DNA of 64,000 nucleotides from Rhodoferax sp. WC2427 (GTDB lineage: Bacteria > Pseudomonadota > Gammaproteobacteria > Burkholderiales > Burkholderiaceae_C): positions 4,154,001 to 4,218,000 of the forward strand of contig NZ_CP162006.1 of the NCBI RefSeq assembly GCF_040822085.1, read 5' to 3'. A program made the position numbers and the translations under genes. A model generated the notes under the pieces. The model ran no database searches. It was not told the origin of the DNA and saw only the letters and a program-made list of their open reading frames with translations. Positions within the stretch are counted from its first letter, which is position 1. Every line of letters starts with the position of its first letter. Shown piece by piece: positions 16,839-26,734 of this stretch.

Positions 16839-19800
16839 ATGAACAACACACCCCCCCTCCAGGAGCCGATCGCCATCGTGGGAATGGCCTGCCGTTTCCC
16901 CGGCGAAGCAGAAAACATCGAGGCGTATTGGGAGGTTTTGCGCAGCGGCGGCATCACGGTAGGTGAGGTACCCGCCACCCGCTGGGACTGGCGCCGCCAC
17001 TTCAGCGAGAACCCGGATGCGCCAGGACGCGCGTATGTCAAACACGGCAATTTCATCCGCCAGGACCTCCGTGCCTTCGATGCGGGATTTTTTGGAATTT
17101 CAAACCGCGAAGCCGAGGTGATGGACCCGCAGCAGCGCCTGCTGCTGGAAGTGGCATGGGAAACCATTGAGCATGCAGGCTCCGACCTGGCGGCACTGGG
17201 CGCCGCCCGAACCGGCGTGTACATCGGCGCATTTACCCTGGACAACCTGATTGGCCGCATGGGCGGGGCATCGCGCTTTGCGACGGGTTCGCATACGGCG
17301 GTCGGCTCCACGGCGACGATCCTGTCCAACCGGATTTCCCATGCCTTCAACCTGACCGGTCCCAGCCTGTCGGTAGACACCGCATGCTCGTCCTCCCTGG
17401 TGGCGGTGCACCTTGCCGCACAAGCCATCTGGAGCGGCGAGTGCGATGTCGCCCTGGCGGGGGGTGTCAACGTGATGTTCCGCCCGGAATATGTGATCGC
17501 CATGAGCAAGGGGCACTTCTTGGCGACCGACGGTCGTTCCAAAACCTTTGATGCTTCGGCCAATGGCTATGGGCGGGGCGAAGGTGCCGGTGTCGTCATG
17601 CTCAAGCCTCTGTCGCGTGCGCAGGCCGACGGCGACCGCATCCTGGCGGTGCTGCGTTCCACAGGCTGTAACCAGGACGGCCGCACCGAAGGCATCACGG
17701 TGCCCAACAAGGTCGCGCAAAGCAAGCTGATGCAGCAGGTGCTGGACCGCGCAGGGCTGGTACCCGACGACGTGCATTACGTGGAGGCCCACGGTACCGG
17801 AACGCCGCTGGGCGATCCGATCGAAAGCGCCGCGATCAGTTCGGTCTTCGGCGTTCACCGCGCCTATCCCATGCCCGTGGGTTCGGTGAAGGCCAACATC
17901 GGCCATCTGGAAGCCGCGTCTGGCGTGGCATCGCTGATCAAGCTGGTGCTGTGCATGCGCGAGCGCCAGCTGCCTGCGGTGGCGGGGCTCACCCACCTGA
18001 ACCCGGCCATCGACTTCGAAGGCCTCAACATCCGGCCGCCGCGCGAACTGGAAGCTTTGCCGCAAGGGACGTTGCGCATGGCCGTCAATTCGTTTGGGTA
18101 CGGCGGCACCAATGCCCACGCCATCCTGGAATCGCCTCCGGAGGCAGCCGCTTCGACCCCCGTCGCCGCAAGCGCGGATGGTTGGTGCATGCTGCCGATC
18201 TCGGCGCGTTCCGACGAGGCATTGGCTGACTTGGTCACCCAATGGAGCAACACGCTCGACACGATGGGCCCCGATGTGCCACGGTCTCTGCTGGCCACTG
18301 CCGCACTGCGCCGCACGCACCACGATTGCCGGGTAGCCTTTGCGGCCGATTCTGGCCCATCGCTGCGCAGCGCGGTGGCATCCTGGCTGGAAGCTCGCCC
18401 GCGTGCCGAACGCCCGCTCAAGAATACCGATGCCGTGTTCGTATTCACCGGCATGGGACCCCAGTGGTGGGGCATGGCGCGTGAGTTGCTCAGTAGCGAC
18501 GCGGCCAGCCAGCAGCTCGCGCAGAAATTCGATGGCATTTTCAAGTCGCTATCAGGCTGGTCCTTGGTGGATGCCCTGTTGCAGCCAGAAGAAGCCTCTT
18601 TGGTGGCCAAAACCCATATCGCACAACCGGCCAACTTCTTGTGCCAATGGTTGGTGACGCAGTGGCTTGCAGCGCGCGGGGTTCGCCCTGCAGCGGTGGT
18701 AGGCCACAGCGTGGGAGAAGTGGGATCCGCCTGGGCCAGCGGCGTGCTGAGCCTGGAGGACGCCATCCGCGTCAGCTACCAACGCGCCAAGCTGCAAGCG
18801 ACCACGGCGGGCCAGGGCGGCATGCTGGCTGTCGGTTTGTCGGAAGCGGATGCGCTGGCCCTGATCGAGAGCACCCAAGGCAAAGTTGAAATCGCCGCCA
18901 TCAACGGCCCCACAGCGGTGACCTTGGCAGGCGACGAAGCATCGTTGAGCGATCTCGCCGGGCGGCTGGAAGTCCGCAGCATTTTCAACCGCCGCCTGAA
19001 AGTGGAAGTGGCCTACCACAGCCGCTACATGGATCCGATTCTGGACGACCTGCGCACCGAACTGTCGGGCCTGACCCTGCATACGGCCACCACGCCCGTA
19101 TGGTCGACCGTCAGCGCACACCAGGGCTCGGATGGCCTGTTCGGTGCCGGGTACTGGTGCCGCAATGTGCGCGAGCCGGTGCGCTTTCGGGCCGCGATCG
19201 AAGACCTGCTGGACCATGGCTACCGGCTGTTTGTCGAGATCGGCCCCCATCCGGTGATCGGCGGCAACATCCGCGAAATCATGGCGCGCCGCAGCGACGA
19301 GGGCCGTACCATTTCCACACTGGTACGCGGCGCATCCGATTTCGTGCAGTTACACGCTACCCTGGGGCGCTTGTATGCAGCAGGGGTCGCGCCAGATTGG
19401 CAGCACCTCAATGGTCCGGCCAGCGCACAGTGGGATCTACCGCGCCACCCTTGGTTGCGCGACAACCTGTGGGCAGAGGCCGACAGCTGCGCACGCGAGC
19501 GCGCCTGTCCACCGGTCGGCCCCCTGTGCGGCGAACCGCTGGACCACCCCACGCCCACCTGGGAGCGGGCTATGAACACCTTGTACTTGCCGTGGATTGC
19601 CGACCACAAGGTCGACGGCATGGTGCTGTTGCCGGGTGCCGCGTATATCGATACGGCGTTTGCCGTTGCCGAACAGATGCTGGAGGGCGATGGCGCGCTG
19701 TGTGTCGAGAATGTAGAAGTCAGCCGCCCCCTGGTCCTGGAAGGTGATGCCACCCTGCTCTACCGCACCAGCTACAACCCCCAACGCAGCCTGGTGGAAA

Positions 19801-22800
19801 TGGCCAGCCGCGAAGAGTCTGGTGGCCCATGGACTCGGCATGCGCAAGCCCGTATCAGCCGCGTGGCATTTGACGACAGCCTGCGCGCACCGGCGTTCGA
19901 GGGTGGAGAGTCCCTGGACGTCGCGTCCGCCTATGCCCGCTTTGCCCAGATGGGCCTGGTGTACGGTCCGGCCTGCCAACGCATCCAGACCCTGGCTGTG
20001 AGTGGCGACACCGTGCGTGCAGAACTGTCTGCGCTGGACAACGCCCCAGCCGACGTGAACCACCACTTGCATCCCACGGTGCTGGACGGCGCGTTCCAGT
20101 CCCTGTTGGCCGTCGTTTTGACCGGCGGCGACACACCGTGGGTTCCCACCGCCATCGACGAGATCACCTTGCGTGCGCCAGTGACCGGGCCGGTGGTGTG
20201 CATCGGCCGCGTGAAGAGCCGTTCCGAGCGGGAGATCGTGGGGGAACTTTGGCTGAGCGATGCGGCTGGCCAGTTGCTGGTGCATGTGGACGGGGTGCAT
20301 TGTGTGCCTGCCAAGCGGGCCCACGACCCGATGCAAGGCCTGCTCTACACCGAGAATTTCGAATCGGTTCTGCCGGTCGGCGAACCCATGCGCCTGGGCG
20401 CATGGATGGTGCTGAGCGAAGACGGGTGTGCAGCCGGTAGTTTTGGCGAAGCGCTCACCCGGTCCTTGGTGCAAGCCAACGTGGCACGGCTGCTGGCCTT
20501 CGCAGTGGGCACGGCCCCTGGCCCGATGGCTATCAGCCGCATGGATGGTGAGCTAGAACTGAAAACGCTGTTCGCCGAATACCCCATCCACACCTTGGCA
20601 GGCGTGCTCTATCTGGCGGCAGGCATTGACTCCGCGCCAGCGCAAGCCCGGGCCCGCGTCGCCCGCGTACACGCACTGGTGAAGGCGCTGGGGGGCGACG
20701 ACGCCGTGCCACGGGTTTACCTGGCCACTTGCAACGCACAGTCCGTCCAAGCCAACGACAGCGTGGCCGGGTATGCACAAGCCGCAGTCCACGGCTATGG
20801 ACGTGTCGCGCACAACGAATTCACGGCGCTGGCGGTCACCCTGCTGGACCACGATGGTCATCCCGCCTCTGCTACCGCGCTGGTGGGTGAGTTGCTGGCA
20901 GATGATGTCGAGGACGACGTGGCACTGCGTGCCGGCACCCGTTGGGCACGCCGCGTACGCCCACTGTCTGCGCCGGAAATGCGCCAGGCCGCACTGGCCG
21001 ATATGGTGGCAGAGCCGCAGGCGGTAGTGCTGGAGAAACAAGCGGGCGCAGACACGCACTGGCGTGCCATCGCAGTGCCCACGCCAGTCCAAACAGCTGA
21101 TGGAGGACAAACAGCACTGGCGTTGCACGGCCTGGTGCAAGAGACGCCAGAAGGTGCGGATGGCGCCGCCTTGTGCGGGTTTACCGCCCAGGTCACCCAG
21201 GCCAACAGCCGCTGGAAAGTGGGCCAATGGCTGGTGGGTGCTGCGGTCATCCGCCCGGCCAGCCATATCGCCATCGCCGATGGGGCGCTCTTTGCGATGC
21301 CTATCGATGGCCCCCTGGTTGGTGCAGAGCGGGTGCTGACGCTGTGGGCGGGCATCCACGACGCGTTGCGGCGCGTGGTCCCGCTGGCCGAGACGCAGTC
21401 GCTTTTGCTGTTCGGCGGCAATTCCGAGCATGGCCGCATCGTGCGCGCCCTGGCACCCTTGCTGGGCATCGCACACGTCATCGACGCAGACCACTACGCG
21501 CCCCAATCACGCGGCATGGCAGCCCGCCTGGATGGCGCCAATGGGTCCATCCCGCTGGTGGTGTTTGCGGACATGGCGCACTTGAGCCCCCAAAAACTGC
21601 AGCTGCATCCTGGGGCACAGCTGGTGTGCATGGGTTCTGCACTGGGCATGGAGGTCGGGCCATGGCTGGGCTCGGCCGCCACCATTGGCGTACACCGCGT
21701 CGATGCCTTGGCCACCGTGCAGCGCGCGCCACAGCGCTTGGCAGCCAGTCTGCTGGCTTTGGCGGATGCCATTCGCCATAAAACACTGAAGCTGCCGGAC
21801 AGCCAATGGCTCAGTGCCCGGCAATGGGTCGCGCAAGGAACCCCGCTGGGACAGGCTGTGTCGCTGCAAAGCCTGCCGCCTGCTGTTGCAGCCAATGCCG
21901 GGCATTTCGATCCGACCGGCGCCTGGCTCATCACCGGGGGATTTGGTGGCTTTGGCCTGGCTTGCGCAGAATGGCTGGCCGCACAGGGTGCAAATGAACT
22001 CATTCTGGTGGGCCGCTCTGGGGCCAATGCCGAAGCCGCCGAACGCCTGACCGTACTGGAACGCACAGGCGTGGTCGTGCGCCGCGTGCAGGCCGACATC
22101 GGCGACGCTGCCGCGGTGCAGGCTTTGTGCGCCACGCTGGCCCGCGAGAAGCTACCGCTGGCCGGTGTGCTGCACGCCGCAGGCACCCTGGCCGACATGA
22201 CGATCCAGGAGATGGATGTCGCCGATCTGCAGCGTGTGATGGTGCCCAAAATGGACGGTGCGTGGCACCTTTCAGACGCACTCGACAGCAACGCATTGCG
22301 GCCACGGCACTTCATCATGTTCTCGTCGATTGCAGCGACCGTGGGCAATGCACGCCAGGCCAACTATGCAGCAGCCAACGTGGCGATCGATGCCTTGGCA
22401 GCCGCCCGGCGTGCGCGTGGTCTGCCCGCAGACTGCGTGGCCTGGGGCGCACTCAGCTTTGGCATGGGTGTTTCCAACGAAACCTTGACACGGCACTTTG
22501 AAGGCATGGGCATGCAGCCACTGTCGTCCGCTGTGGCCTTGTCGGGTCTGGAGCGCGTCCTCGCAGAGCGCCCTGGCTCGGTGGTCCTGGCGGCGGTCGA
22601 CTGGGAGCAGTGGGGCCGCTTCGAGCCCACCGGAGGACGCTCACCGCGATTTGCCCACCTCACCGGAAAAGATGCGACCGGCGGCGAATCCGCGCTGAAG
22701 GCAGAGTTGGCAGCCATGAGCGTTCCCGAACGCGAAGAGATGGCCATGCTGATGCTGACCGAAGCCCTGTCCGGCCCACTGAAGATGGCGGCCGAACGGA

Positions 22801-22985
22801 TCGATCCTGAACGCTCCCTGTCGGACCTGGGGGTGGATTCACTGATGGCCGTGGAAGTGCAAATTGCCATCAGCTCCGTGTTCGCCGTCGAGTTTTCGAC
22901 ACTCGAGCTGATGCGTGGCAACACCGTCAGCCTGCTCGCCTCCAGGGTACTGGAGCGCATGCAGATCGCGCAACCCACCGCCTGA
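16839..22985 (+). CDS. Type I polyketide synthase, KS-AT-DH-(degenerate ER)-KR-ACP
   Basis: This 2048-residue single-module reducing PKS has KS (about 10-430) with the Cys183, His318, His356 triad in DTACSSS, VEAHGTG and NIGHLEA. AT (about 520-830) has Ser624 in GHSVGE, and its VAYHS motif suggests malonyl-CoA. DH (about 870-1150) has His923 in HKVDGMVLLPG and Asp1083 in LDGAFQ. A structural pseudo-KR (about 1160-1400) follows. The ER-like region (about 1410-1655) lacks the glycine-rich NADPH motif. KR (about 1690-1880) has TGGFGGFG, Ser1830 and Tyr1843. ACP has Ser2001 in LGVDSLMAVE. There is no thioesterase or reductase, so release must happen in trans, most plausibly by the AOS encoded next. 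The product should be an unsaturated or partly reduced acyl chain. Confidence 0.95.
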   Translation: MNNTPPLQEPIAIVGMACRFPGEAENIEAYWEVLRSGGITVGEVPATRWDWRRHFSENPDAPGRAYVKHGNFIRQDLRAFDAGFFGISNREAEVMDPQQRLLLEVAWETIEHAGSDLAALGAARTGVYIGAFTLDNLIGRMGGASRFATGSHTAVGSTATILSNRISHAFNLTGPSLSVDTACSSSLVAVHLAAQAIWSGECDVALAGGVNVMFRPEYVIAMSKGHFLATDGRSKTFDASANGYGRGEGAGVVMLKPLSRAQADGDRILAVLRSTGCNQDGRTEGITVPNKVAQSKLMQQVLDRAGLVPDDVHYVEAHGTGTPLGDPIESAAISSVFGVHRAYPMPVGSVKANIGHLEAASGVASLIKLVLCMRERQLPAVAGLTHLNPAIDFEGLNIRPPRELEALPQGTLRMAVNSFGYGGTNAHAILESPPEAAASTPVAASADGWCMLPISARSDEALADLVTQWSNTLDTMGPDVPRSLLATAALRRTHHDCRVAFAADSGPSLRSAVASWLEARPRAERPLKNTDAVFVFTGMGPQWWGMARELLSSDAASQQLAQKFDGIFKSLSGWSLVDALLQPEEASLVAKTHIAQPANFLCQWLVTQWLAARGVRPAAVVGHSVGEVGSAWASGVLSLEDAIRVSYQRAKLQATTAGQGGMLAVGLSEADALALIESTQGKVEIAAINGPTAVTLAGDEASLSDLAGRLEVRSIFNRRLKVEVAYHSRYMDPILDDLRTELSGLTLHTATTPVWSTVSAHQGSDGLFGAGYWCRNVREPVRFRAAIEDLLDHGYRLFVEIGPHPVIGGNIREIMARRSDEGRTISTLVRGASDFVQLHATLGRLYAAGVAPDWQHLNGPASAQWDLPRHPWLRDNLWAEADSCARERACPPVGPLCGEPLDHPTPTWERAMNTLYLPWIADHKVDGMVLLPGAAYIDTAFAVAEQMLEGDGALCVENVEVSRPLVLEGDATLLYRTSYNPQRSLVEMASREESGGPWTRHAQARISRVAFDDSLRAPAFEGGESLDVASAYARFAQMGLVYGPACQRIQTLAVSGDTVRAELSALDNAPADVNHHLHPTVLDGAFQSLLAVVLTGGDTPWVPTAIDEITLRAPVTGPVVCIGRVKSRSEREIVGELWLSDAAGQLLVHVDGVHCVPAKRAHDPMQGLLYTENFESVLPVGEPMRLGAWMVLSEDGCAAGSFGEALTRSLVQANVARLLAFAVGTAPGPMAISRMDGELELKTLFAEYPIHTLAGVLYLAAGIDSAPAQARARVARVHALVKALGGDDAVPRVYLATCNAQSVQANDSVAGYAQAAVHGYGRVAHNEFTALAVTLLDHDGHPASATALVGELLADDVEDDVALRAGTRWARRVRPLSAPEMRQAALADMVAEPQAVVLEKQAGADTHWRAIAVPTPVQTADGGQTALALHGLVQETPEGADGAALCGFTAQVTQANSRWKVGQWLVGAAVIRPASHIAIADGALFAMPIDGPLVGAERVLTLWAGIHDALRRVVPLAETQSLLLFGGNSEHGRIVRALAPLLGIAHVIDADHYAPQSRGMAARLDGANGSIPLVVFADMAHLSPQKLQLHPGAQLVCMGSALGMEVGPWLGSAATIGVHRVDALATVQRAPQRLAASLLALADAIRHKTLKLPDSQWLSARQWVAQGTPLGQAVSLQSLPPAVAANAGHFDPTGAWLITGGFGGFGLACAEWLAAQGANELILVGRSGANAEAAERLTVLERTGVVVRRVQADIGDAAAVQALCATLAREKLPLAGVLHAAGTLADMTIQEMDVADLQRVMVPKMDGAWHLSDALDSNALRPRHFIMFSSIAATVGNARQANYAAANVAIDALAAARRARGLPADCVAWGALSFGMGVSNETLTRHFEGMGMQPLSSAVALSGLERVLAERPGSVVLAAVDWEQWGRFEPTGGRSPRFAHLTGKDATGGESALKAELAAMSVPEREEMAMLMLTEALSGPLKMAAERIDPERSLSDLGVDSLMAVEVQIAISSVFAVEFSTLELMRGNTVSLLASRVLERMQIAQPTA

Positions 22986-23004
22986 TCCTGCGGGATTCCA
23001 CCAC

Positions 23005-23040
23005 CCAGGAACCACCTTCCCCAAAGGAGGTGGTTCCTGG
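23005..23040 (+). promoter_or_regulatory. Hairpin sequestering a strong Shine-Dalgarno between PKS and AOS
   Basis: CCAGGAACCACCT (23005-23017) pairs perfectly over 13 bp with AGGTGGTTCCTGG (23028-23040). The right arm overlaps AAAGGAGGT (23023-23031), which is close to a perfect Shine-Dalgarno, and ends on the base before an ATG at 23041. No T-run follows, so it is not a classic terminator. It looks like a translational switch or mRNA-processing element controlling the downstream genes. Confidence 0.65.
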
Positions 23041-23109
23041 ATGTCTGTCTCTGTGCAGGCCTCTGGCCCTAGCGCCCACTTCTACCACCACTACGCCCTT
23101 TCACCATGA
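23041..23109 (+). CDS. 22-codon leader ORF coupled to the AOS gene
   Basis: The ATG lies 10 nt after the GGAGG of a near-perfect Shine-Dalgarno. The frame runs 22 codons and its TGA overlaps the AOS ATG as ATGA. The peptide is Ser-rich at first and contains His-Phe-Tyr-His-His-Tyr before the end. The AOS start has no Shine-Dalgarno of its own, so translation of this ORF probably delivers ribosomes to it. Coding is inferred from the signal and the overlap only. The peptide may have no function of its own. Confidence 0.55.
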   Translation: MSVSVQASGPSAHFYHHYALSP

Positions 23110-24440
23110 ACTCACCACAACGCGATGTCGCGCGCGCCCGCGCCAAAGAACTGATGCAAAAACATGCTGGCACGAACGCCAGCGCGCCCACGGCATCGGC
23201 CACAGCGCAGCACAGTCCACCCGCAGGCCCTGCCAGCTTTGAAAACTTCCCCGGCTACCAAGAGCATTGCCGCCAGCGCGACGCATTCGCAAAGTTCGGC
23301 ATGCGCAACCCGTACTTCTCTCTGCACGACGGGGTACAGGCCGCCACGGTGGCGGTCAATGGCCGCGAGTACCTGAGTTTTTCGGGCTACAACTACCTGG
23401 ACCTGGCCGGCCACCCCGCGCTGACCAACGCCTCCATCGAGGCCATCCGCCGCTACGGCAGCACGGTGTCTGCCAGCCGCGTGGTCTCCGGAGAGATTGC
23501 GCTGCACCAACAGCTGGAGCGCGACATGGCGGACTTTCTGGGCATGGACGATGCCGTCAGCTTCGTCAGCGGCTACGGCACCAACGTCAGCACCCTGGGC
23601 CATCTGTTTGGGCCTGGCGATCTGATCGTGCACGACGCGCTGATCCACAACTCGCTGATGACCGGTGCACGGCTGTCCGGTGCCCGCCGCATCCCCTACC
23701 CGCACAACGACTACGCCGCACTGGACCGCATTCTTGCCGAAGCCAGCAAGCAACACCGCCATACCGTCATCGTGACGGAAGGTGTTTTCAGCATGGACGG
23801 CGACATTGTCGATTTGCCCCAGCTGGTCGAGATCAAGAAGCGGCACAACGTCTTTCTGATGGTGGACGAGGCCCATTCATTCGGCGTGTTGGGCCAGCGC
23901 GGCGTGGGTGTGGCCGAGCATTTCGGCCTCCCCACCTCGGTGATCGACATCTGGATGGGCACGCTGTCCAAATCCATGGCATCGTGCGGCGGCATCATTG
24001 CCGGATCGCATGCCCTGATTGCCAATCTGCGCCTCAACGCACCTGGCGGCATTCTCTACAGCGTCGGCTTGTCGCCCGCGAACACGGCGGCGGCGATTGC
24101 GGCCCTGCAGGTCATGCAGGCCGAACCCGAGCGGATTGAAAAACTACGCCACAACAGCAAGTTCTTTCTGGAAAAAATCCGGGCCTTGGGTCTGGATGCC
24201 GGGCCGGCACAAGGTACGCCGGTCACACCGGTCATTCTGGGCAATAGCCTGAAATGCCTACGTGTGGCCGAACACCTGTTTGACAACGGCGTGCAAGTGC
24301 ATCCCATCCTGTATCCGGCGGTGCCGGAAGAGGCCTCGCGCCTGCGCTTCTTCATCACCTCCGGGCACAGTGAAGAACAGCTGACCCACGCCGCAAATGC
24401 GACGGCTGCCGCCGTGGCAGCGGTGGCGTCCCAAGGGTGA
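23106..24440 (+). CDS. PLP-dependent alpha-oxoamine synthase (BioF/Kbl/SPT family)
   Basis: This 444-residue fold-type I aminotransferase-like enzyme should condense an acyl thioester with an amino acid, with loss of CO2, to give an alpha-amino ketone. Family marks are the SFSGYNYLDLAGHP segment, YGSTVSASRVVSGE, the VDEAHSFGVLG motif with the PLP-contacting Asp and His, and the Schiff-base Lys289 in GTLSKSMASCGG. A disordered ~45-residue N-terminus precedes the domain. Placed after a PKS without a releasing domain, it probably offloads the ACP-bound chain, as known for Fum8p-type and other PKS-partner AOS enzymes. The amino acid used is unknown. The start is coupled to a 22-codon leader ORF. 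Confidence 0.9.
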   Translation: MNSPQRDVARARAKELMQKHAGTNASAPTASATAQHSPPAGPASFENFPGYQEHCRQRDAFAKFGMRNPYFSLHDGVQAATVAVNGREYLSFSGYNYLDLAGHPALTNASIEAIRRYGSTVSASRVVSGEIALHQQLERDMADFLGMDDAVSFVSGYGTNVSTLGHLFGPGDLIVHDALIHNSLMTGARLSGARRIPYPHNDYAALDRILAEASKQHRHTVIVTEGVFSMDGDIVDLPQLVEIKKRHNVFLMVDEAHSFGVLGQRGVGVAEHFGLPTSVIDIWMGTLSKSMASCGGIIAGSHALIANLRLNAPGGILYSVGLSPANTAAAIAALQVMQAEPERIEKLRHNSKFFLEKIRALGLDAGPAQGTPVTPVILGNSLKCLRVAEHLFDNGVQVHPILYPAVPEEASRLRFFITSGHSEEQLTHAANATAAAVAAVASQG

Positions 24441-24448
24441 GGCCGCCC

Positions 24449-26734
24449 ATGCTGATACGTTTCACAGCCTTTTTGGTCCAGTGGCGCAACTGGTTGGCAG
24501 CAACCACTGTCGTGCTGCTGGGTCTGTGCAGCCTGGGCCTGCCCAAGCTGCATTTCGAGAACGACTACCGCATGTTTTTTTCACCGGACAACCCGGAGTT
24601 AAAGGCCTTTGACGATCTGCAGAACAAATTTGCCAAGACCGACAATGTGTTGATCGCCATCAAGCCGCGGCAAGGAGATTTATTCACCGCCGAGCGCCTC
24701 TCCATTTTGGAGAAACTGACGCGCGATGCCTGGCGCCTGCCAAGCGCACGCCGGGTCGATTCACCGGCCAACTTCCAGCACTCGGCGGCGATGGGTGATG
24801 AGCTCAACGTAGCTGCCGTTCTGGAACATTCCGACAAGCTGGACGCTGCGGGCATCGCGGCGCGGCGCGCCGTACTGCTGGGTGAACCGATGCTGGTCGG
24901 GCGCCTGATCTCCGCCGATGGCACCACGGCCGGTGTGGCAGTGGGCCTGGCCATGGACGAAGCCCGCAAAGATGAGCAGGTGCTGGAGGTATCCGCTGCT
25001 GCGAGAAGGCTAGCTGCGGATGTGATGCTGGCGCATCCAGATATGGAGGTTCGCCTGACCGGCTCCGCCATGCTCGACACGGCCTTCCACGATGCCGCGC
25101 AGGCCGATGGCCAGGTGCTGATTCCTGCCATGTTCACCGTCTCGCTGCTGCTGTGCTGGTGGTTGATGCGCTCCCTGGCCTTGTCGTTGCTCGTGGGCAC
25201 CGTGATTGCCTGCTCGATCATGGCGGCACTGGGTATCGCAGGGCTTATGGGGGTTCCTCTGTCGCCCACAGCGGTCGCAGCCCCCAACATCATCATGACC
25301 ATGGCCGTGGCCGATTCCATCCACTTTCTGGTGGCATGGCAAAACCAGGTCTCCAAAGGCGAAACCCGTGAACAAGCGATGCGCAACGTGTTGCAGAGCC
25401 ATCTGACGTTGGTGGCATTCACCACGGCGGCAACCGTTGTCAGTTTTCTGACCATGAATACCAGCGATGCCCCTCCGTTTCGCGATCTTGGCAACATCAC
25501 GGCCATCGGAGTGGTTGCCGCACTGTGGATTTCTTTGACCTTGCTGCCTGCCATCGCGATCGCGGTACCGGTGCGGTTCATTGGCCGTCCACGGGACCTG
25601 GTGCCGCGGGGTCTGGATGCCTTGCTCCAATGGATCATCCGCAAGCCCCGCACGATTGCGATCGTGGGTCTGGGCGGCGCACTGCTGTTCTCGCAGCTCC
25701 TGTGGTTGAACAAACTCGACGATGAATACGTCAAGTACTTCGATACCTCGCTGAGCTTTCGCCAGGACACGGACTGGGTCGAAAAGAACCTCACCGGCAT
25801 CTATGAGCTGGAGTACATGCTGCCGTCGGGCCAACCCGATGGTGTCTATGACCCGCAGTATCTGAAACAAGTGGATGCCTTTGCCGTGTGGTTGCGGGCC
25901 CAGCCGGAAGTAAGCCATGTCAGTTCGCTGGCCGATGTTCTGCGCAAGCTGAACAAGAATTTCAATGGCGACGATTCGGCCCACTTCCGCATACCGGAAA
26001 CACGCGCCTTGGCAACCCAATACTTCCTGGCCTATGAACTCGCGCTGCCCCAGGGCATGGATGTCAGCGACCAGGTGGATGTCTCGCGCAGCGCGCTGCG
26101 CATGACCGCCAGCCTGCGCAATATCTCCAGCGAACAGATACGGGCCGTGGAAGCGCGAGCACGTGCTTGGCTGGAGGCCAACGCCAACGAAAGCATGCAT
26201 GTTGCAGCAACAGGCCCCAGCCTGATGTTTGCCAATATTGGAGAACGCAACATCTCCTCCATGATCTCGGGCGAGGTGGCCGGCATGGTGGTGGTGGGCC
26301 TGCTGCTGGGGCTGGGTTTGCGCTCTTTGCGACTGGGCATTTTGTCGCTGGTACCGACCATCTTGCCCGCTGCAGTCGCGTTCGGCGTGTGGGGCGTATT
26401 CGTGGGTCAAGTGGGCCTGGCTTCGTCGGTAGTGGCCGCCATGACGCTGGGCATTTTGTCCGACGACACGGTGCACTTCCTGGGCCATTACCGCGAATCG
26501 CTACGCAAGCAAGGGGACCGCACCGTCGCCGTCGAGCACGCCTTCCATGAAGCCGGTCAGGCCTTGTGGATCACGACGCTGGTGCTGGTGTCCGGCTTCG
26601 GCATCCTGGCGCTCTCGCACTTTCGCATCAATTCCCATCTTGGGATATTGACCGTGATCATTCTTATCCTGGGCCTGCTGGCCGATTTTGTGCTGTTGCC
26701 CGCATTGTTATTGTTTGGAGTCAAGAAAAAATGA
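24449..26734 (+). CDS. MMPL/RND-family lipid transporter
   Basis: The 761-residue inner-membrane protein has the RND layout of one N-terminal membrane helix, a periplasmic domain (about 35-210), five or six helices (about 225-400), a second helix (about 420-440), a second periplasmic domain (about 445-605) and a last helix bundle (about 610-755). Each half carries a MMPL signature (MAVADSIHFLVAWQNQ; LGILSDDTVHFLGHYRES), with the acidic residues expected for proton coupling. Family members such as HpnN and MmpL proteins export lipids. ATG 24449 follows AAGGGTGAGG. A GTG at 24437 overlapping the AOS stop is the alternative. It probably exports the PKS/AOS product. Confidence 0.88.
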   Translation: MLIRFTAFLVQWRNWLAATTVVLLGLCSLGLPKLHFENDYRMFFSPDNPELKAFDDLQNKFAKTDNVLIAIKPRQGDLFTAERLSILEKLTRDAWRLPSARRVDSPANFQHSAAMGDELNVAAVLEHSDKLDAAGIAARRAVLLGEPMLVGRLISADGTTAGVAVGLAMDEARKDEQVLEVSAAARRLAADVMLAHPDMEVRLTGSAMLDTAFHDAAQADGQVLIPAMFTVSLLLCWWLMRSLALSLLVGTVIACSIMAALGIAGLMGVPLSPTAVAAPNIIMTMAVADSIHFLVAWQNQVSKGETREQAMRNVLQSHLTLVAFTTAATVVSFLTMNTSDAPPFRDLGNITAIGVVAALWISLTLLPAIAIAVPVRFIGRPRDLVPRGLDALLQWIIRKPRTIAIVGLGGALLFSQLLWLNKLDDEYVKYFDTSLSFRQDTDWVEKNLTGIYELEYMLPSGQPDGVYDPQYLKQVDAFAVWLRAQPEVSHVSSLADVLRKLNKNFNGDDSAHFRIPETRALATQYFLAYELALPQGMDVSDQVDVSRSALRMTASLRNISSEQIRAVEARARAWLEANANESMHVAATGPSLMFANIGERNISSMISGEVAGMVVVGLLLGLGLRSLRLGILSLVPTILPAAVAFGVWGVFVGQVGLASSVVAAMTLGILSDDTVHFLGHYRESLRKQGDRTVAVEHAFHEAGQALWITTLVLVSGFGILALSHFRINSHLGILTVIILILGLLADFVLLPALLLFGVKKK

